Shown here: positions 14,740-23,183 of the stretch, piece after piece
Layout of the letters: each line of letters starts with the position of its first letter
Numbering within the stretch: position 1 is the stretch's first letter
Notes under the pieces: generated by a model
What the model saw: only the letters and a program-made list of their open reading frames with translations
Told to the model about the DNA's origin: nothing
Databases searched by the model: none
Position numbers and translations under genes: made by a program
From: Thermoplasmata archaeon
GTDB lineage: Archaea > Thermoplasmatota > Thermoplasmata > Lutacidiplasmatales > UBA184
Reading direction: 5' to 3'
Assembly: GCA_028864975.1 (NCBI GenBank)
Contig: JAGWLG010000028.1
Location: 1-50,042, forward strand
Length of the DNA stretch: 50,042 nucleotides

Positions 14740-17610
14740 CTAACCTTCCGCGGGCTCGGACCCGGGAGCGTCGTGCTGGCTCTGGAACGCGGATCCGGCT
14801 CCTGGCTCCGGTGTCGTGGAGGGGACGGCCTCGGGCGCGACCTGCATCGAGGACGCGGAGCCCTCGACCGGCTCTTCCGGCTCGGCCCTTTGCGAAGAGG
14901 ACGTAGGGGGACCGCGCCGCGACCGACCCCTGCGGTAGCGAACGAGGAGAGCGGCGAGCACGCTCAGGACCCCGAGGAGAGCGAGGTCCAGGACCCCCAC
15001 GAGCGAGGTCGGGTAGAGTATCGAGAGGGGTCCTGGCAGCCACCCCGGCGGGCCGCCATGCGCAGCGGCCGCGGGCGGACTCGCGGGCTCCGTGAAGGAG
15101 ACCGTGTTCGAGGGAACGCTCGAGTAGGCCCCGGCTCGGGAGAACATGAAGCAGCTGTAGAAGGCCGACGGGGAGAGCCCGGTCACATTGTAGACGGTAG
15201 AGGCGGGAGGTATCGAACCGATGACCCGGGGCGACGCCCCTGCCGAGGAGGAGGTGCAGTTGAGGGTGTAGCTGCCGATCGAGGAGCCCGCGGTCGGGAG
15301 CTGCCAGGAGAGGACCGCGTATCCCGGCCCGACCTCCCCCACCGTCAGGTAGAGCGGGGGTTGGGGCAGTGCGAGCGTGGTGCCGGTCACCCAGACGCTC
15401 CACTGGCCCTGACCGGTCGAGTTGACGCCCGCCAGCGCCAACCAGTACTGGGTCGCCGGCGTCAGACCGCCGAAGCTGTAGGTGGTCGACGCCCCGCCCA
15501 GCGTCGCGATCTGGAACCCACCTTGTCCACCCGTCGGGGGAGAACCTCCGGCAGAGTAGCCGAGCGCGTAGGAGATGAGCGTCCCGGGAGGGGGGGTCCA
15601 CGCGAGGGAGATGGACGTCGTGGTCTCTCCCGTGACGGACAGGCCCGCAGGCGCCCTCGGGACATTGTAGAGGACCACCTCGGTCAAGGTCGAGGGGGAG
15701 GAGGACAGGACGGTCAGGTTGGTGTAGGCCTGGTTCAGCGATTGGACCGACATCCCGCTCCCGGTGACCTGCCACTGGACGAAGACGAAGCCGGGATTGG
15801 GGACGGCGAGGAGAGGGTAGGGGGTCCCGACGGAGGCCGTCACGTTCTGTCCGCTCGAGTAGGTGCTGCCCCCGATCTCGACCGAGGCGGCGTTCGCCGG
15901 GAAGGAGACGAACGTGATCGCGGTCCGGGTGACGAAAGAGACCGTGACCGTGGCGGGAGAGCTGCCGGTGATGGTCAACGTGGTCGAAGGGTTCGTCGCC
16001 GATCCGACGGAGACCGAGCCGGTCGACGACCACCCGCTGAACACGTAGCCGGAAGGGGCGCTGACGGACATCGGAAAGGTGGCCCCGCCGGGAAAGGCCT
16101 GCGACTGCCCGTTCGTGAAGCTCGAGCTCCCTACGGTGATGACCCCCACGGTCGACGGGAGCGTGTAGAACGTGACCGGGGTCCCGATGATCTTGAGGTT
16201 GCACCCCTGCCCGGCGGTCGAGCTCTGTCCCCGGGAGTCCGTCACCTTGACCGTCGGGTTCACCGTGCCCAACGCGGTGTACACGTGGTTCGCCGGGTTC
16301 CCCGAGCCCGTCGTACCATCCCCGAAGCTCCAGGCGTACGTGTAGGGGGAGGTCCCACCCGTCACCGCGGCCGTGAAGCGGAGCGTGTCGAGCGTGTTGA
16401 CACTGTCCCCGCAGTTCACCGACCTCCCCGTGGTGAGGTCGAAGATGGACATGCTGACGGATAGGCCGATGACGTTGAAGGAACAGCCCTGTCCCGTGGT
16501 GGCCGTGTTGCCAGAGCTGTCGGTGACCGTCAGCAGCGGGGTGACAGTTCCGGGCGCCGAGTACACGTGGTTCGCGGGGTTCCCGGACCCGGTACCCCCG
16601 TCGCCGAAGCTCCACGCCCAGGAGTAGGGGGACTGGCCCCCCGACACGGTCCCGGTGAACTGGATGTTGTCCCCGGTGTTGAACGTCCCCCCGCAGGATA
16701 GGGAGCTCCCCGTGGTCGTGTCCTTCATCCCGTAGGAGGAGCTCATGCCGCCGCCCCCCACCGTGAGCGCGGCGTTGTAAGCGACCGCGATGTTCCAGCT
16801 GTAGCTGGCGGTGAGCCCTCCACCAGAGCACATGACTAGGTGCCATGCATCGTACTGGCCCGAGCAGGAGTAGGTCGTCGTGTAGACCAGGCTACCCGCG
16901 TTGTAGGAGGGTCCGAGCACGCCGGGGTCGAAGCTCGCCCCGTAGCGGTTGCTCTCGTATCCCAGGTAGTTCGTCCCAGCGGCGAAGGAGATGAAGTGGA
17001 TCCAGCTGGAGGAGCAGGACCCCCAGTTGCTGTTCGCGTAGTTGAGCGCCCAGGAGTCCGGCGACTGGCTCCCGGCACCGCCCCCGCACCAGGAAGAGGA
17101 GAGGTCCTGCATGATGTCGTTCACCCCGTCGGTCCCGAACGAGGTCTCCGGGCCGGTCTCGGTCACGATGTTGATCTCGGGAACGCCGTAATGAGTGGAG
17201 ACCGTCGAGATCATGTTCCCGTACGTCGAGAGCTCCCAGCGGATGTCGCTCTGGGCCTGCGAGAAGCTGTAGTCCGACCCCGACGAAGGGTACCCGTAGC
17301 CCGAGACCTGGAACCCACCGCTGTCGATCTCCCACGCGAGGCCGGACCCACAGGAGATGTAGTTCGAACAGGAGACCCAGCCTCCCGTACCTGGGTCCGG
17401 AGGCAGCTGCGGGCGTTCGACCCAAGCGGGCGCCCCCGGCAGAGACGCTGGAGCGCCGGACCCGACGGCGAAGTGCACGCTCGCGCCGCTCGTGCCCCAC
17501 GCTCCGGGGAACAGGAGCGCAGCCAGGAGCAAGGCGGGCCCCCATGCGAGGTCAGCGCCAGTGGAAGGGCCGCTCGCGAGCCTGCGAGCGGCGGGCGATT
17601 GCCAGACCAC
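14740..17610 (-). CDS. Large surface protein with PKD and fibronectin III domains
   Basis: A 956-residue exported protein anchored at the C-terminus. It has a signal helix at about 24-40 and a cysteine-rich N-terminal domain (about 75-280), two PKD domains (AWSFGDGGTGSGNPANHVY and AWSFGDGTTGSGNPANHVY), and a beta repeat rich in FSGWSSTGSVSV like internalin B-type repeats. Two fibronectin III domains follow (each with an SLAW or LSWQ core), then a helix at about 875-898 and an acidic cytoplasmic tail. The N-terminal domain has weak lytic-transglycosylase-like features (HYGVPEINIVTETGPETSFG, and a later tyrosine-asparagine-rich segment), but I cannot assign an activity. It is likely leaderless from the GTG at 17610. 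Confidence 0.75.
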   Translation of the reverse strand: MVWQSPAARRLASGPSTGADLAWGPALLLAALLFPGAWGTSGASVHFAVGSGAPASLPGAPAWVERPQLPPDPGTGGWVSCSNYISCGSGLAWEIDSGGFQVSGYGYPSSGSDYSFSQAQSDIRWELSTYGNMISTVSTHYGVPEINIVTETGPETSFGTDGVNDIMQDLSSSWCGGGAGSQSPDSWALNYANSNWGSCSSSWIHFISFAAGTNYLGYESNRYGASFDPGVLGPSYNAGSLVYTTTYSCSGQYDAWHLVMCSGGGLTASYSWNIAVAYNAALTVGGGGMSSSYGMKDTTTGSSLSCGGTFNTGDNIQFTGTVSGGQSPYSWAWSFGDGGTGSGNPANHVYSAPGTVTPLLTVTDSSGNTATTGQGCSFNVIGLSVSMSIFDLTTGRSVNCGDSVNTLDTLRFTAAVTGGTSPYTYAWSFGDGTTGSGNPANHVYTALGTVNPTVKVTDSRGQSSTAGQGCNLKIIGTPVTFYTLPSTVGVITVGSSSFTNGQSQAFPGGATFPMSVSAPSGYVFSGWSSTGSVSVGSATNPSTTLTITGSSPATVTVSFVTRTAITFVSFPANAASVEIGGSTYSSGQNVTASVGTPYPLLAVPNPGFVFVQWQVTGSGMSVQSLNQAYTNLTVLSSSPSTLTEVVLYNVPRAPAGLSVTGETTTSISLAWTPPPGTLISYALGYSAGGSPPTGGQGGFQIATLGGASTTYSFGGLTPATQYWLALAGVNSTGQGQWSVWVTGTTLALPQPPLYLTVGEVGPGYAVLSWQLPTAGSSIGSYTLNCTSSSAGASPRVIGSIPPASTVYNVTGLSPSAFYSCFMFSRAGAYSSVPSNTVSFTEPASPPAAAAHGGPPGWLPGPLSILYPTSLVGVLDLALLGVLSVLAALLVRYRRGRSRRGPPTSSSQRAEPEEPVEGSASSMQVAPEAVPSTTPEPGAGSAFQSQHDAPGSEPAEG

Positions 17611-17634
17611 GCCCAGAAATGGTCGGGGGTCCCA

Positions 17635-17641
17635 ATTTAGC
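17635..17641 (-). promoter_or_regulatory. TATA box of the PKD/FN3 surface protein gene
   Basis: CTAAATT on the minus strand is centred about 28 bases before the GTG at 17610, the spacing of a leaderless archaeal transcript. Confidence 0.5.
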
Positions 17642-17677
17642 TTCGGGGGACCGAGGACACCCTACGGATTCCGGAGC

Positions 17678-18835
17678 TCACGCGGAACGCGGGACGGCCG
17701 CCGCGGGGGGGGCCACGGAGCGTATCGGGACCGGGCGCGGCTCGGGCCCGGTGTACGACGCGTCCGGCCGGATGATCCGATTGTTCCCCGCCTGTTCGAG
17801 CAGTTGGGCCGCCCACCCCGCCGTTCGTGCGATGCCGAACGTCGCGGAGAAGAGCTCTCGAGGTATGCCCACCGCCTCCAGGACGACGCCGGCGTAGAAC
17901 TCCACGTTCGTGTAGAGAGGCTGGTTGGGCCGTGCCTTGCGAAGGGCCTCGAGGCCGGCCTTCTCAACGGCCTCAGCGAGCGTGAAGCGCTCGGCCCTTG
18001 CGTAGCGTTGGGCGATCTGCTTGAGCCGCTTCGCGCGAGGGTCCTCGGTTCGGTACACCCGGTGGCCAAATCCCATGAGGCGCTCCTTGCGCGCGACCGC
18101 CTCGGCGATCCAACGCTCGGCGTTGCCCGGAACTCCCACGGCATCCAGCATGTCGAGGACGAGAGATGGGGCTCCGCCGTGCAGCGGCCCCTTCAGGGCG
18201 CCCACCGCGGCCGACATCGCGCTCGCGGGGTCCGACTGCGTCGAGAGCACCACGCGGGCCGCGAAGGTGCTGGCGTTCATCCCGTGGTCCGAGAGCAGCA
18301 CGAAGTACTCCTCGAGCGCCCGGGCGAGGTCCGGGTCGGGCAAGCGGCCCTCAAGCATGTAGAGGTAGCTGCTCACGTGTCCCAGCGTGGTGTCCGGGGG
18401 GACGGAGGGCAATCCCCGTGAGGCCCGGTACCACATGGCGAGCCACGTCGGCGCCCGAGCGATGAACGGGAGCATGTCCAGATCGCGGGGCGGGAACGCC
18501 TTGAGCCCCGCGCCCATGAGCGAGATCCCGCTTCGCAGGGCCTCCATCGGGAGGCTCCCCTTCGGGATCTTTCCCACCAGCTGCTCGAGCTCGGGAGGGA
18601 GCGGCCGGAGCGGGTACCATGCCGCCTTGAGCTCCTGGAGCTCCGAGACCGTGGGGAGCTCACCCTTCTGCAGGAGGTGGACGACCTCCTCGTAGCTGAT
18701 CTGCTCGGAGAGCTCGCTCGCGTCGTACCCCCGGAAGTGGAGGGTGCCTTCCTCCCCGCCGACGTGGGTGATCTTCGTCTCCCCGACGACGACTCCTTCG
18801 AGCCCAGGGGAGGACTTCGCTGCCAAACCGACCAC
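17678..18835 (-). CDS. gltA: Citrate synthase
   Basis: Condenses acetyl-CoA with oxaloacetate to open the citric acid cycle. The family signatures are present: LHGGAPSLVLDML with the first catalytic histidine region, and GFGHRVYRTEDPRAKRL with the second histidine. The segment holding the catalytic acid reads NVEFYAG, with glutamate where many enzymes have aspartate. 385 residues is normal for the short archaeal/Gram-positive type; the last ~25 residues are a proline-rich tail. It lies 33 bases after malate dehydrogenase and is probably in one transcript with it, so oxaloacetate supply and use are coupled. A methylcitrate synthase role cannot be excluded from sequence alone. Confidence 0.92.
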   Translation of the reverse strand: MVGLAAKSSPGLEGVVVGETKITHVGGEEGTLHFRGYDASELSEQISYEEVVHLLQKGELPTVSELQELKAAWYPLRPLPPELEQLVGKIPKGSLPMEALRSGISLMGAGLKAFPPRDLDMLPFIARAPTWLAMWYRASRGLPSVPPDTTLGHVSSYLYMLEGRLPDPDLARALEEYFVLLSDHGMNASTFAARVVLSTQSDPASAMSAAVGALKGPLHGGAPSLVLDMLDAVGVPGNAERWIAEAVARKERLMGFGHRVYRTEDPRAKRLKQIAQRYARAERFTLAEAVEKAGLEALRKARPNQPLYTNVEFYAGVVLEAVGIPRELFSATFGIARTAGWAAQLLEQAGNNRIIRPDASYTGPEPRPVPIRSVAPPAAAVPRSA

Positions 18836-18868
18836 GCCTCTCGGAAGGACCCCGAACCTGGGGGGGCC

Positions 18869-19822
18869 TCAGAGCGGCATCGTCGCAAGGAGCTTCAGGT
18901 CTTCGGACACCGCCTTGGCGCTCGCTTCAAGCGCGGTCTGCTCGTCCGATGACAGGTCGATCTCGTGGATCTTCGAGATGCCCGACCGGCCGATGATCAC
19001 CGGGACCGAGAGGAAGACGTCCTTGAACCCGTACTCGCCGTCCAGCTGGACGGAGCAGGAGAGCAGTCGGTGCTCGTCGCGGGCGACGGCCAGCGCCATC
19101 TCCAGCTGCGCCGCGCTCGGGGCGTAGAAAGCGCTCCCGGTCTTCAACAGGTCGACGATCTCTCCGCCGCCTTTCTTCGTCCGCTCGACGATCGCCTTGA
19201 GCTTCTCAGGGGGAAGCAGCTTCGTCACGGGGACCCCGTTGACCGAGCAGTGGGAGAGGACGGGGACCATGGTGTCCCCATGCGTTCCGAGCGTGAACCC
19301 GATCACGTCGCGGGGGGTGACCCCCAGCGCGTCGGCGACGAACCAACGGAACCGGGCGGAGTCCAGCGCGCCGCTCTCCGCGATGACACGCTCGCGCGGG
19401 AAGCCGGTCACTTTCCTCACGTAGTAGGCCATGACGTCCACGGGGTTCGTGACCACGATCACGACCGCCTCCGGGGCCTTCGCGCGGATCGCTTCCGCAT
19501 GCCCCTTGACGATCTGGGCGTTGCGGCTCAGGAGGTCGGAGCGGCTCATCCCCGGTTTCCTTGCCAGCCCGGCCGTGAGGATGACCAGGTCGGAGCCATC
19601 GACCGCCTCTTCGAGGCGGGTCGAGCCCCACACCCGGGTTGAGAATCCCATGACCGGCGCGGACTCCTGGATGTCGAGGGCCTTGCCCTGAGGGAGCCCC
19701 TCGACGATGTCGAAGAGGACGAGCTCGCCCGCGACGTCCGTTTCCGCGAGCCGCTGGGCCAGCGTGCCGCCGATGTTCCCCGCGCCGATCACACAGATCT
19801 TGGAGAGACCGATCTTCGCCAT
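18869..19822 (-). CDS. mdh: Malate dehydrogenase
   Basis: LDH/MDH-superfamily enzyme of 317 residues. The nucleotide motif GAGNIGG and an aspartate at the end of strand two (LVLFDI) favour NAD. The substrate loop LARKPGMSRSDLL has arginine at the position that distinguishes malate from lactate dehydrogenases. The catalytic histidine sits in FTLGTHGDTMVP. The start at 19822 gives the standard N-terminus MAKIGLSKICVIGAGN. A longer in-frame ATG at 19879 would add 19 arginine/proline-rich residues and is less likely. Transcribed ahead of citrate synthase. Confidence 0.93.
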   Translation of the reverse strand: MAKIGLSKICVIGAGNIGGTLAQRLAETDVAGELVLFDIVEGLPQGKALDIQESAPVMGFSTRVWGSTRLEEAVDGSDLVILTAGLARKPGMSRSDLLSRNAQIVKGHAEAIRAKAPEAVVIVVTNPVDVMAYYVRKVTGFPRERVIAESGALDSARFRWFVADALGVTPRDVIGFTLGTHGDTMVPVLSHCSVNGVPVTKLLPPEKLKAIVERTKKGGGEIVDLLKTGSAFYAPSAAQLEMALAVARDEHRLLSCSVQLDGEYGFKDVFLSVPVIIGRSGISKIHEIDLSSDEQTALEASAKAVSEDLKLLATMPL

Positions 19823-19977
19823 GGTAACCGCAACCTGCCGCCTCCTCGGCGACGAGGGCGGGGGAGCTCTCACGACCATAAGGTCGTTGGGGAGGGCAAG
19901 AGCGGGGACCCCACCGGGTGGATCGAGTCGGCCTTGACCGCGTCGTCGAACACCCCGAGGCCACCTCGAGACTACGC

Positions 19978-19985
19978 TTTAATAC
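19978..19985 (+). promoter_or_regulatory. TATA box for the small coiled-coil genes
   Basis: TTTAATAC is centred about 35 bases before the ATG at 20016, predicting a leader of some 8 bases. Confidence 0.45.
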
Positions 19986-20015
19986 CCCCCCGGAACGTTT
20001 TGGAATCGACCCCAA

Positions 20016-20267
20016 ATGGACCTGGACGCCATCCTGGCCGGCATCGCCGAGCGGGACAAGTGGAGCGGGCGGCTCTCCGCCCTTCAGGGAGAGCTCCGGC
20101 TCGTCCGCGCGCGACGCCGTCGCGCGGAGGGCAAGCTCCGCCGCATGGACCGGGAACTGAGGCGCCTGAGGGCGCTCGCGGAGCAGCTCGTTCGCAGCAC
20201 CCCGGTGCCGGGGCGAGGAGGCTGGGGACCCGGTGGCCCGCCGACAAGCTACCTCCCTATCCGATAA
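20016..20267 (+). CDS. Small basic coiled-coil protein
   Basis: An 83-residue protein with no recognised family. Residues 1-60 form one strongly charged amphipathic helix (repeated LR, RR, LRR heptads), followed by a glycine/proline-rich tail. A TATA box with good spacing precedes the ATG, and the reading frame overlaps the start of the next small gene by 35 bases. Two short helical proteins with overlapping genes suggest a heteromeric complex. The shape recalls chromatin-associated or prefoldin-like small proteins, but no motif proves either. Confidence 0.55.
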   Translation: MDLDAILAGIAERDKWSGRLSALQGELRLVRARRRRAEGKLRRMDRELRRLRALAEQLVRSTPVPGRGGWGPGGPPTSYLPIR

Positions 20268-20460
20268 GATCAGCTCCCTCGAGGAGCAGGTCGAGACCGC
20301 ACGGGGGGAGCTCTCCCGGCTTCGGAAGGAGGAGTCCTATCTCCAGCAGCAGATGGAGAAGGCCGAGGGTCAGCTGCGGTACTACGAAGAGCTCTTGAAG
20401 GACCTTCGACGCCAAGCGGTGCCCCGCGAACGGCTCCGCGACGTGATGACCCGGATGTGA
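20233..20460 (+). CDS. Small coiled-coil protein
   Basis: A 75-residue protein starting at a GTG. Residues 8-58 give a continuous coiled coil (KISSLEEQVETARGELSRLR, then QQQMEKAEGQL), ending in a basic C-terminus. Its start lies inside the end of the preceding small gene, so the two are probably co-translated partners. No family was recognised. Confidence 0.55.
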   Translation: MARRQATSLSDKISSLEEQVETARGELSRLRKEESYLQQQMEKAEGQLRYYEELLKDLRRQAVPRERLRDVMTRM

Positions 20461-20542
20461 CCGGAAGCTCCCTCCCGAGGGCGGGGGGAGTCGCTATACG
20501 CTTCCGAGACCTATCGCTCGGAGGCCGCACAGGCCCACATCC

Positions 20543-21469
20543 ATGCGTCTAGTCGTGTTCGGAGCCGGAGCTGTCGGGAGCCTCTTCGGGGCCCATCTCG
20601 CCCGCGCCGGCCACGATGTCCTGCTGGTGGGCCGCAAGGAGCACGTGAAGGCCATCGAACGGGACGGCCTGAAGGTCGAGGGCGTGACCAACATGACGGT
20701 CCGCCCGCGCGTGGCCGAGTCGCTTCGACCGGGCGAGCGCGCGACCATGGTCATCCTGACCGTGAAGTCCTACGACACCGCGGAGGCTTGCAAGGCCATC
20801 GCCCAGTCGATGACGCCGCGCCCCATCCTCTCCCTGCAGAACGGGCTCGGGAACCTGGAGGCGATGGAGGATGGGCTCCACGACGGCGGATGGACCACCC
20901 CCCGGCTCAACATCGCCCTGGGGGTGCTCAACTGGGGGGTGACCTTCCTCAACGCGGGCCACATCCGCCATGCGGGCTCCGGTTCCTTGATCCTCGGGGA
21001 CCTCTCGGGCGGTCGTGCCGCGAAACGCTTCGCCTCGCTCTTCGAAGGGGTGGGGATCCCCACCCAGTACAACGACGATGTCCTCCGCGCGGTCTGGAAG
21101 AAGGTCATCATCAACTGCGCGATCAATCCCGTCACGGCCGACCACAAGGTGCCGAACGGGGAGCTCTTGACCGACCCCCTGCGGGGCCAGTCGGTCTCCC
21201 TGATGCGCGAGGCGCTCGAGGTGGCCTCGGCGGAAGGCTATCCCTTCCCCGAGCACGAGGTGGAAGAGGAGCTCTTCCGGGTCCTTCGCCTCACAGCCGA
21301 GAACAAGTCGTCGATGCTCCAGGACGTGCTCCGAGGCAAGGCCACCGAGGTCGATGCGCTCTCCGGAGTGGTCCTACGTCTCGGCTCGGCGCACGGGCTC
21401 AAGCTCCCTCACACCGAGCGCATCTACAAGCGCTTGATGGCGAAGCAGCCCAAGGAACCCCGAGCATGA
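20543..21469 (+). CDS. panE: 2-dehydropantoate 2-reductase
   Basis: An NADPH-dependent ketopantoate reductase of the coenzyme A pathway, 308 residues. It has the N-terminal GAGAVGSLFGAHLARAG motif, the central NGLGNLE segment that holds the nicotinamide-site asparagine, and the C-terminal VWKKVIINCAINPVTA segment with the catalytic lysine. The C-terminal helical domain ends in SSMLQDVLRGKATEVDAL, a typical substrate-binding stretch. A possible TATA box (CTATACGC) lies near 20493-20500. Confidence 0.9.
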   Translation: MRLVVFGAGAVGSLFGAHLARAGHDVLLVGRKEHVKAIERDGLKVEGVTNMTVRPRVAESLRPGERATMVILTVKSYDTAEACKAIAQSMTPRPILSLQNGLGNLEAMEDGLHDGGWTTPRLNIALGVLNWGVTFLNAGHIRHAGSGSLILGDLSGGRAAKRFASLFEGVGIPTQYNDDVLRAVWKKVIINCAINPVTADHKVPNGELLTDPLRGQSVSLMREALEVASAEGYPFPEHEVEEELFRVLRLTAENKSSMLQDVLRGKATEVDALSGVVLRLGSAHGLKLPHTERIYKRLMAKQPKEPRA

Positions 21470-21579
21470 GCGTCTCCCGGGCGGGAACCCCGGGAGCGAG
21501 GAGACCCCCAGGGAGGGGCGAGGGGCTCGGCACGGTCGGAGCGTAACGCTCAAGGGACCACCACCTTAGCCCCGCCCCG

Positions 21580-22758
21580 ATGGTGAAACGCTCGGTTCGG
21601 GAGGCGGAGCTCCGGAGCAAGAGGGCCCTCGTCCGCGTCGATTTCAACGTCCCTTTGACCGAGGAGAGGAAGGTCGCGGACCCCCGGAGGATCGTCGAAG
21701 CCCTTCCCACCCTGCGGTTCCTCAAGGACCGCGGCGCCCGCTTGGTCTTGATGAGCCACCTCGGAAGACCCGACGGCCACCCGGACCCTCGTCTCTCCCT
21801 CCGCCCCGTCGCCGAGGAGCTATCGGAGCGTCTGGGTCAGCCCGTCCTCATGGCCGACGCGGCGGTCGGGCCCGGTGCCGAGAAGAGAGTGAAGGAGGCC
21901 GGGAACGGGGACATCGTGCTCCTCGAGAACCTCCGTTTCGACCCCGGAGAAGAGGCGAACGATCCGTCGTTCGCCCAGGGTCTGGCTCGGATGGGGGACC
22001 TCTTCGTTGAGGAGGCCTTCGGGACCGTCCACCGGGCCCACGCGAGCACGGTAGGGGTCGCGAAGCTCCTCCCCTCCTATGCGGGATTCTTGGTGGAGAA
22101 GGAGATGGGGGAGCTCTCCCGATTGATGACCACCCCCGAGCGACCCTTCGTCGCCCTGCTGGGAGGAGCCAAGGTGAAGGACAAGCTCCCCCTGCTCCAT
22201 CGGTTCCGAGAGAAGGCCGACACCCTCCTGGTCGGCGGCGCGATGGCCTTCCCGTTCCTCCAAGAGCTAGGCGGCCAACTCGGAGGGCAGCCCCCCGAAG
22301 CCGGGCTCGAGAAGGAAGTGAAGAGGTTCCTGGACGCGGAGAGCTCGAAAGGCGCGACGGTTCGGCTCCCGCTCGATTTCGTCGTGCAGGACCTGCGCGA
22401 CGGTACGATCCGCGAAGCGAAGGCGATGGAGGTCCCGGAGAACCATCGGGCGCTCGACATCGGACCTCGGACACGAGCCATGTTCGGGAACCACCTTCGG
22501 AGCTCTAGGACGGTCTTCTTCAACGGACCGATGGGGAAGATCGAGGACCCCCGGTTCGCGAACGGTACGCGCGAGGTCCTCTCCTCGCTCCGCGGCGTGC
22601 CCGGAGTGCACATCTCGGCCGGGGGGGACTCGGCCCGGGCGCTCGCCGACCTCGGGGTCGAGGACTGCTTCACCTACGTCTCGACCGGCGGCGGGGCCGC
22701 GATCGAGTTCATCGAGGGACGTGAGCTCCCGGGGCTCGCGGTCCTGCCCGACGGGTAG
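21580..22758 (+). CDS. pgk: Phosphoglycerate kinase
   Basis: Glycolytic/gluconeogenic enzyme that interconverts 1,3-bisphosphoglycerate and 3-phosphoglycerate with ADP/ATP. The family N-terminal signature RALVRVDFNVPL is at 14-25, the substrate-binding MSHLGRPDG follows at about 58, and the LGGAKVKDKLPLL and VFFNGPMGKIEDPRFANGT nucleotide-domain motifs are present. The C-terminal STGGGAAIEFIEGRELPGL loop is intact. 392 residues is the usual monomer size. It ends in TAG and is followed after eight bases by a small membrane protein. Confidence 0.94.
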   Translation: MVKRSVREAELRSKRALVRVDFNVPLTEERKVADPRRIVEALPTLRFLKDRGARLVLMSHLGRPDGHPDPRLSLRPVAEELSERLGQPVLMADAAVGPGAEKRVKEAGNGDIVLLENLRFDPGEEANDPSFAQGLARMGDLFVEEAFGTVHRAHASTVGVAKLLPSYAGFLVEKEMGELSRLMTTPERPFVALLGGAKVKDKLPLLHRFREKADTLLVGGAMAFPFLQELGGQLGGQPPEAGLEKEVKRFLDAESSKGATVRLPLDFVVQDLRDGTIREAKAMEVPENHRALDIGPRTRAMFGNHLRSSRTVFFNGPMGKIEDPRFANGTREVLSSLRGVPGVHISAGGDSARALADLGVEDCFTYVSTGGGAAIEFIEGRELPGLAVLPDG

Positions 22759-22766
22759 GGGGGCAC

Positions 22767-23093
22767 GTGCCGGCGGAGGACCTGTGGGCCCCCGCCCGCG
22801 CACGCAGGACCTTGCTGATGGCCCTCGATATGCTCGTGATCCCCGCGGGGGTCGTCCTCGTGGTCGCAGCGCTCGACCCCCCCTGGCGGTTCCCGCCCGC
22901 TCTCTGGAGGAGCGAGCTGCTCCTCCTGGGCGCGGTGCTCACCGTGCTGGGCGTGGCCTCGCTCCGAGCGCTTGTCCTGGCCGGCCGAAAGGTGGGAGCG
23001 GTCTACGGGGTCAAGGCCGCTCGGCGGGCGGGCCTCCTGCCGCCCGAGCCTCCTTCCCGACCGACCGAGAGGTCGAGCGAGGGCCGTCCGTAG
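22767..23093 (+). CDS. Small two-helix membrane protein
   Basis: A 108-residue protein with hydrophobic helices at about 18-38 and 50-70 and a basic proline-rich C-terminus. It starts at a GTG eight bases after the phosphoglycerate kinase stop, so it is probably in the same transcript. No family was recognised and nothing shows a catalytic role. Confidence 0.55.
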   Translation: MPAEDLWAPARARRTLLMALDMLVIPAGVVLVVAALDPPWRFPPALWRSELLLLGAVLTVLGVASLRALVLAGRKVGAVYGVKAARRAGLLPPEPPSRPTERSSEGRP

Positions 23094-23154
23094 TCCGCGG
23101 GGCATCCTGCCACTCCTCGTCCCAGGAGCGACTTAACGCTTCAGGAGTGGTAGC

Positions 23155-23162
23155 GTAAATAC
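23155..23162 (+). promoter_or_regulatory. TATA box of the nitroreductase gene
   Basis: GTAAATAC is centred about 26 bases before the ATG at 23184. This spacing predicts a leaderless message and favours that ATG over the TTG at 23169. Confidence 0.55.
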
Positions 23163-23183
23163 TCCTCATTGTATAGCAATGAC

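Noticed and set aside
13964..16846. Open frame of 960 codons on the minus strand overlapping pntAA and the PKD/FN3 gene
   Set aside because: It is in a shifted frame across two well-supported genes and is rich in His and Arg, as expected for a shadow in GC-rich DNA.
17811..18200. A methylcitrate synthase assignment for the citrate synthase gene
   Set aside because: No prpB or prpD neighbours are present, and it is adjacent to malate dehydrogenase, which favours citrate synthase.
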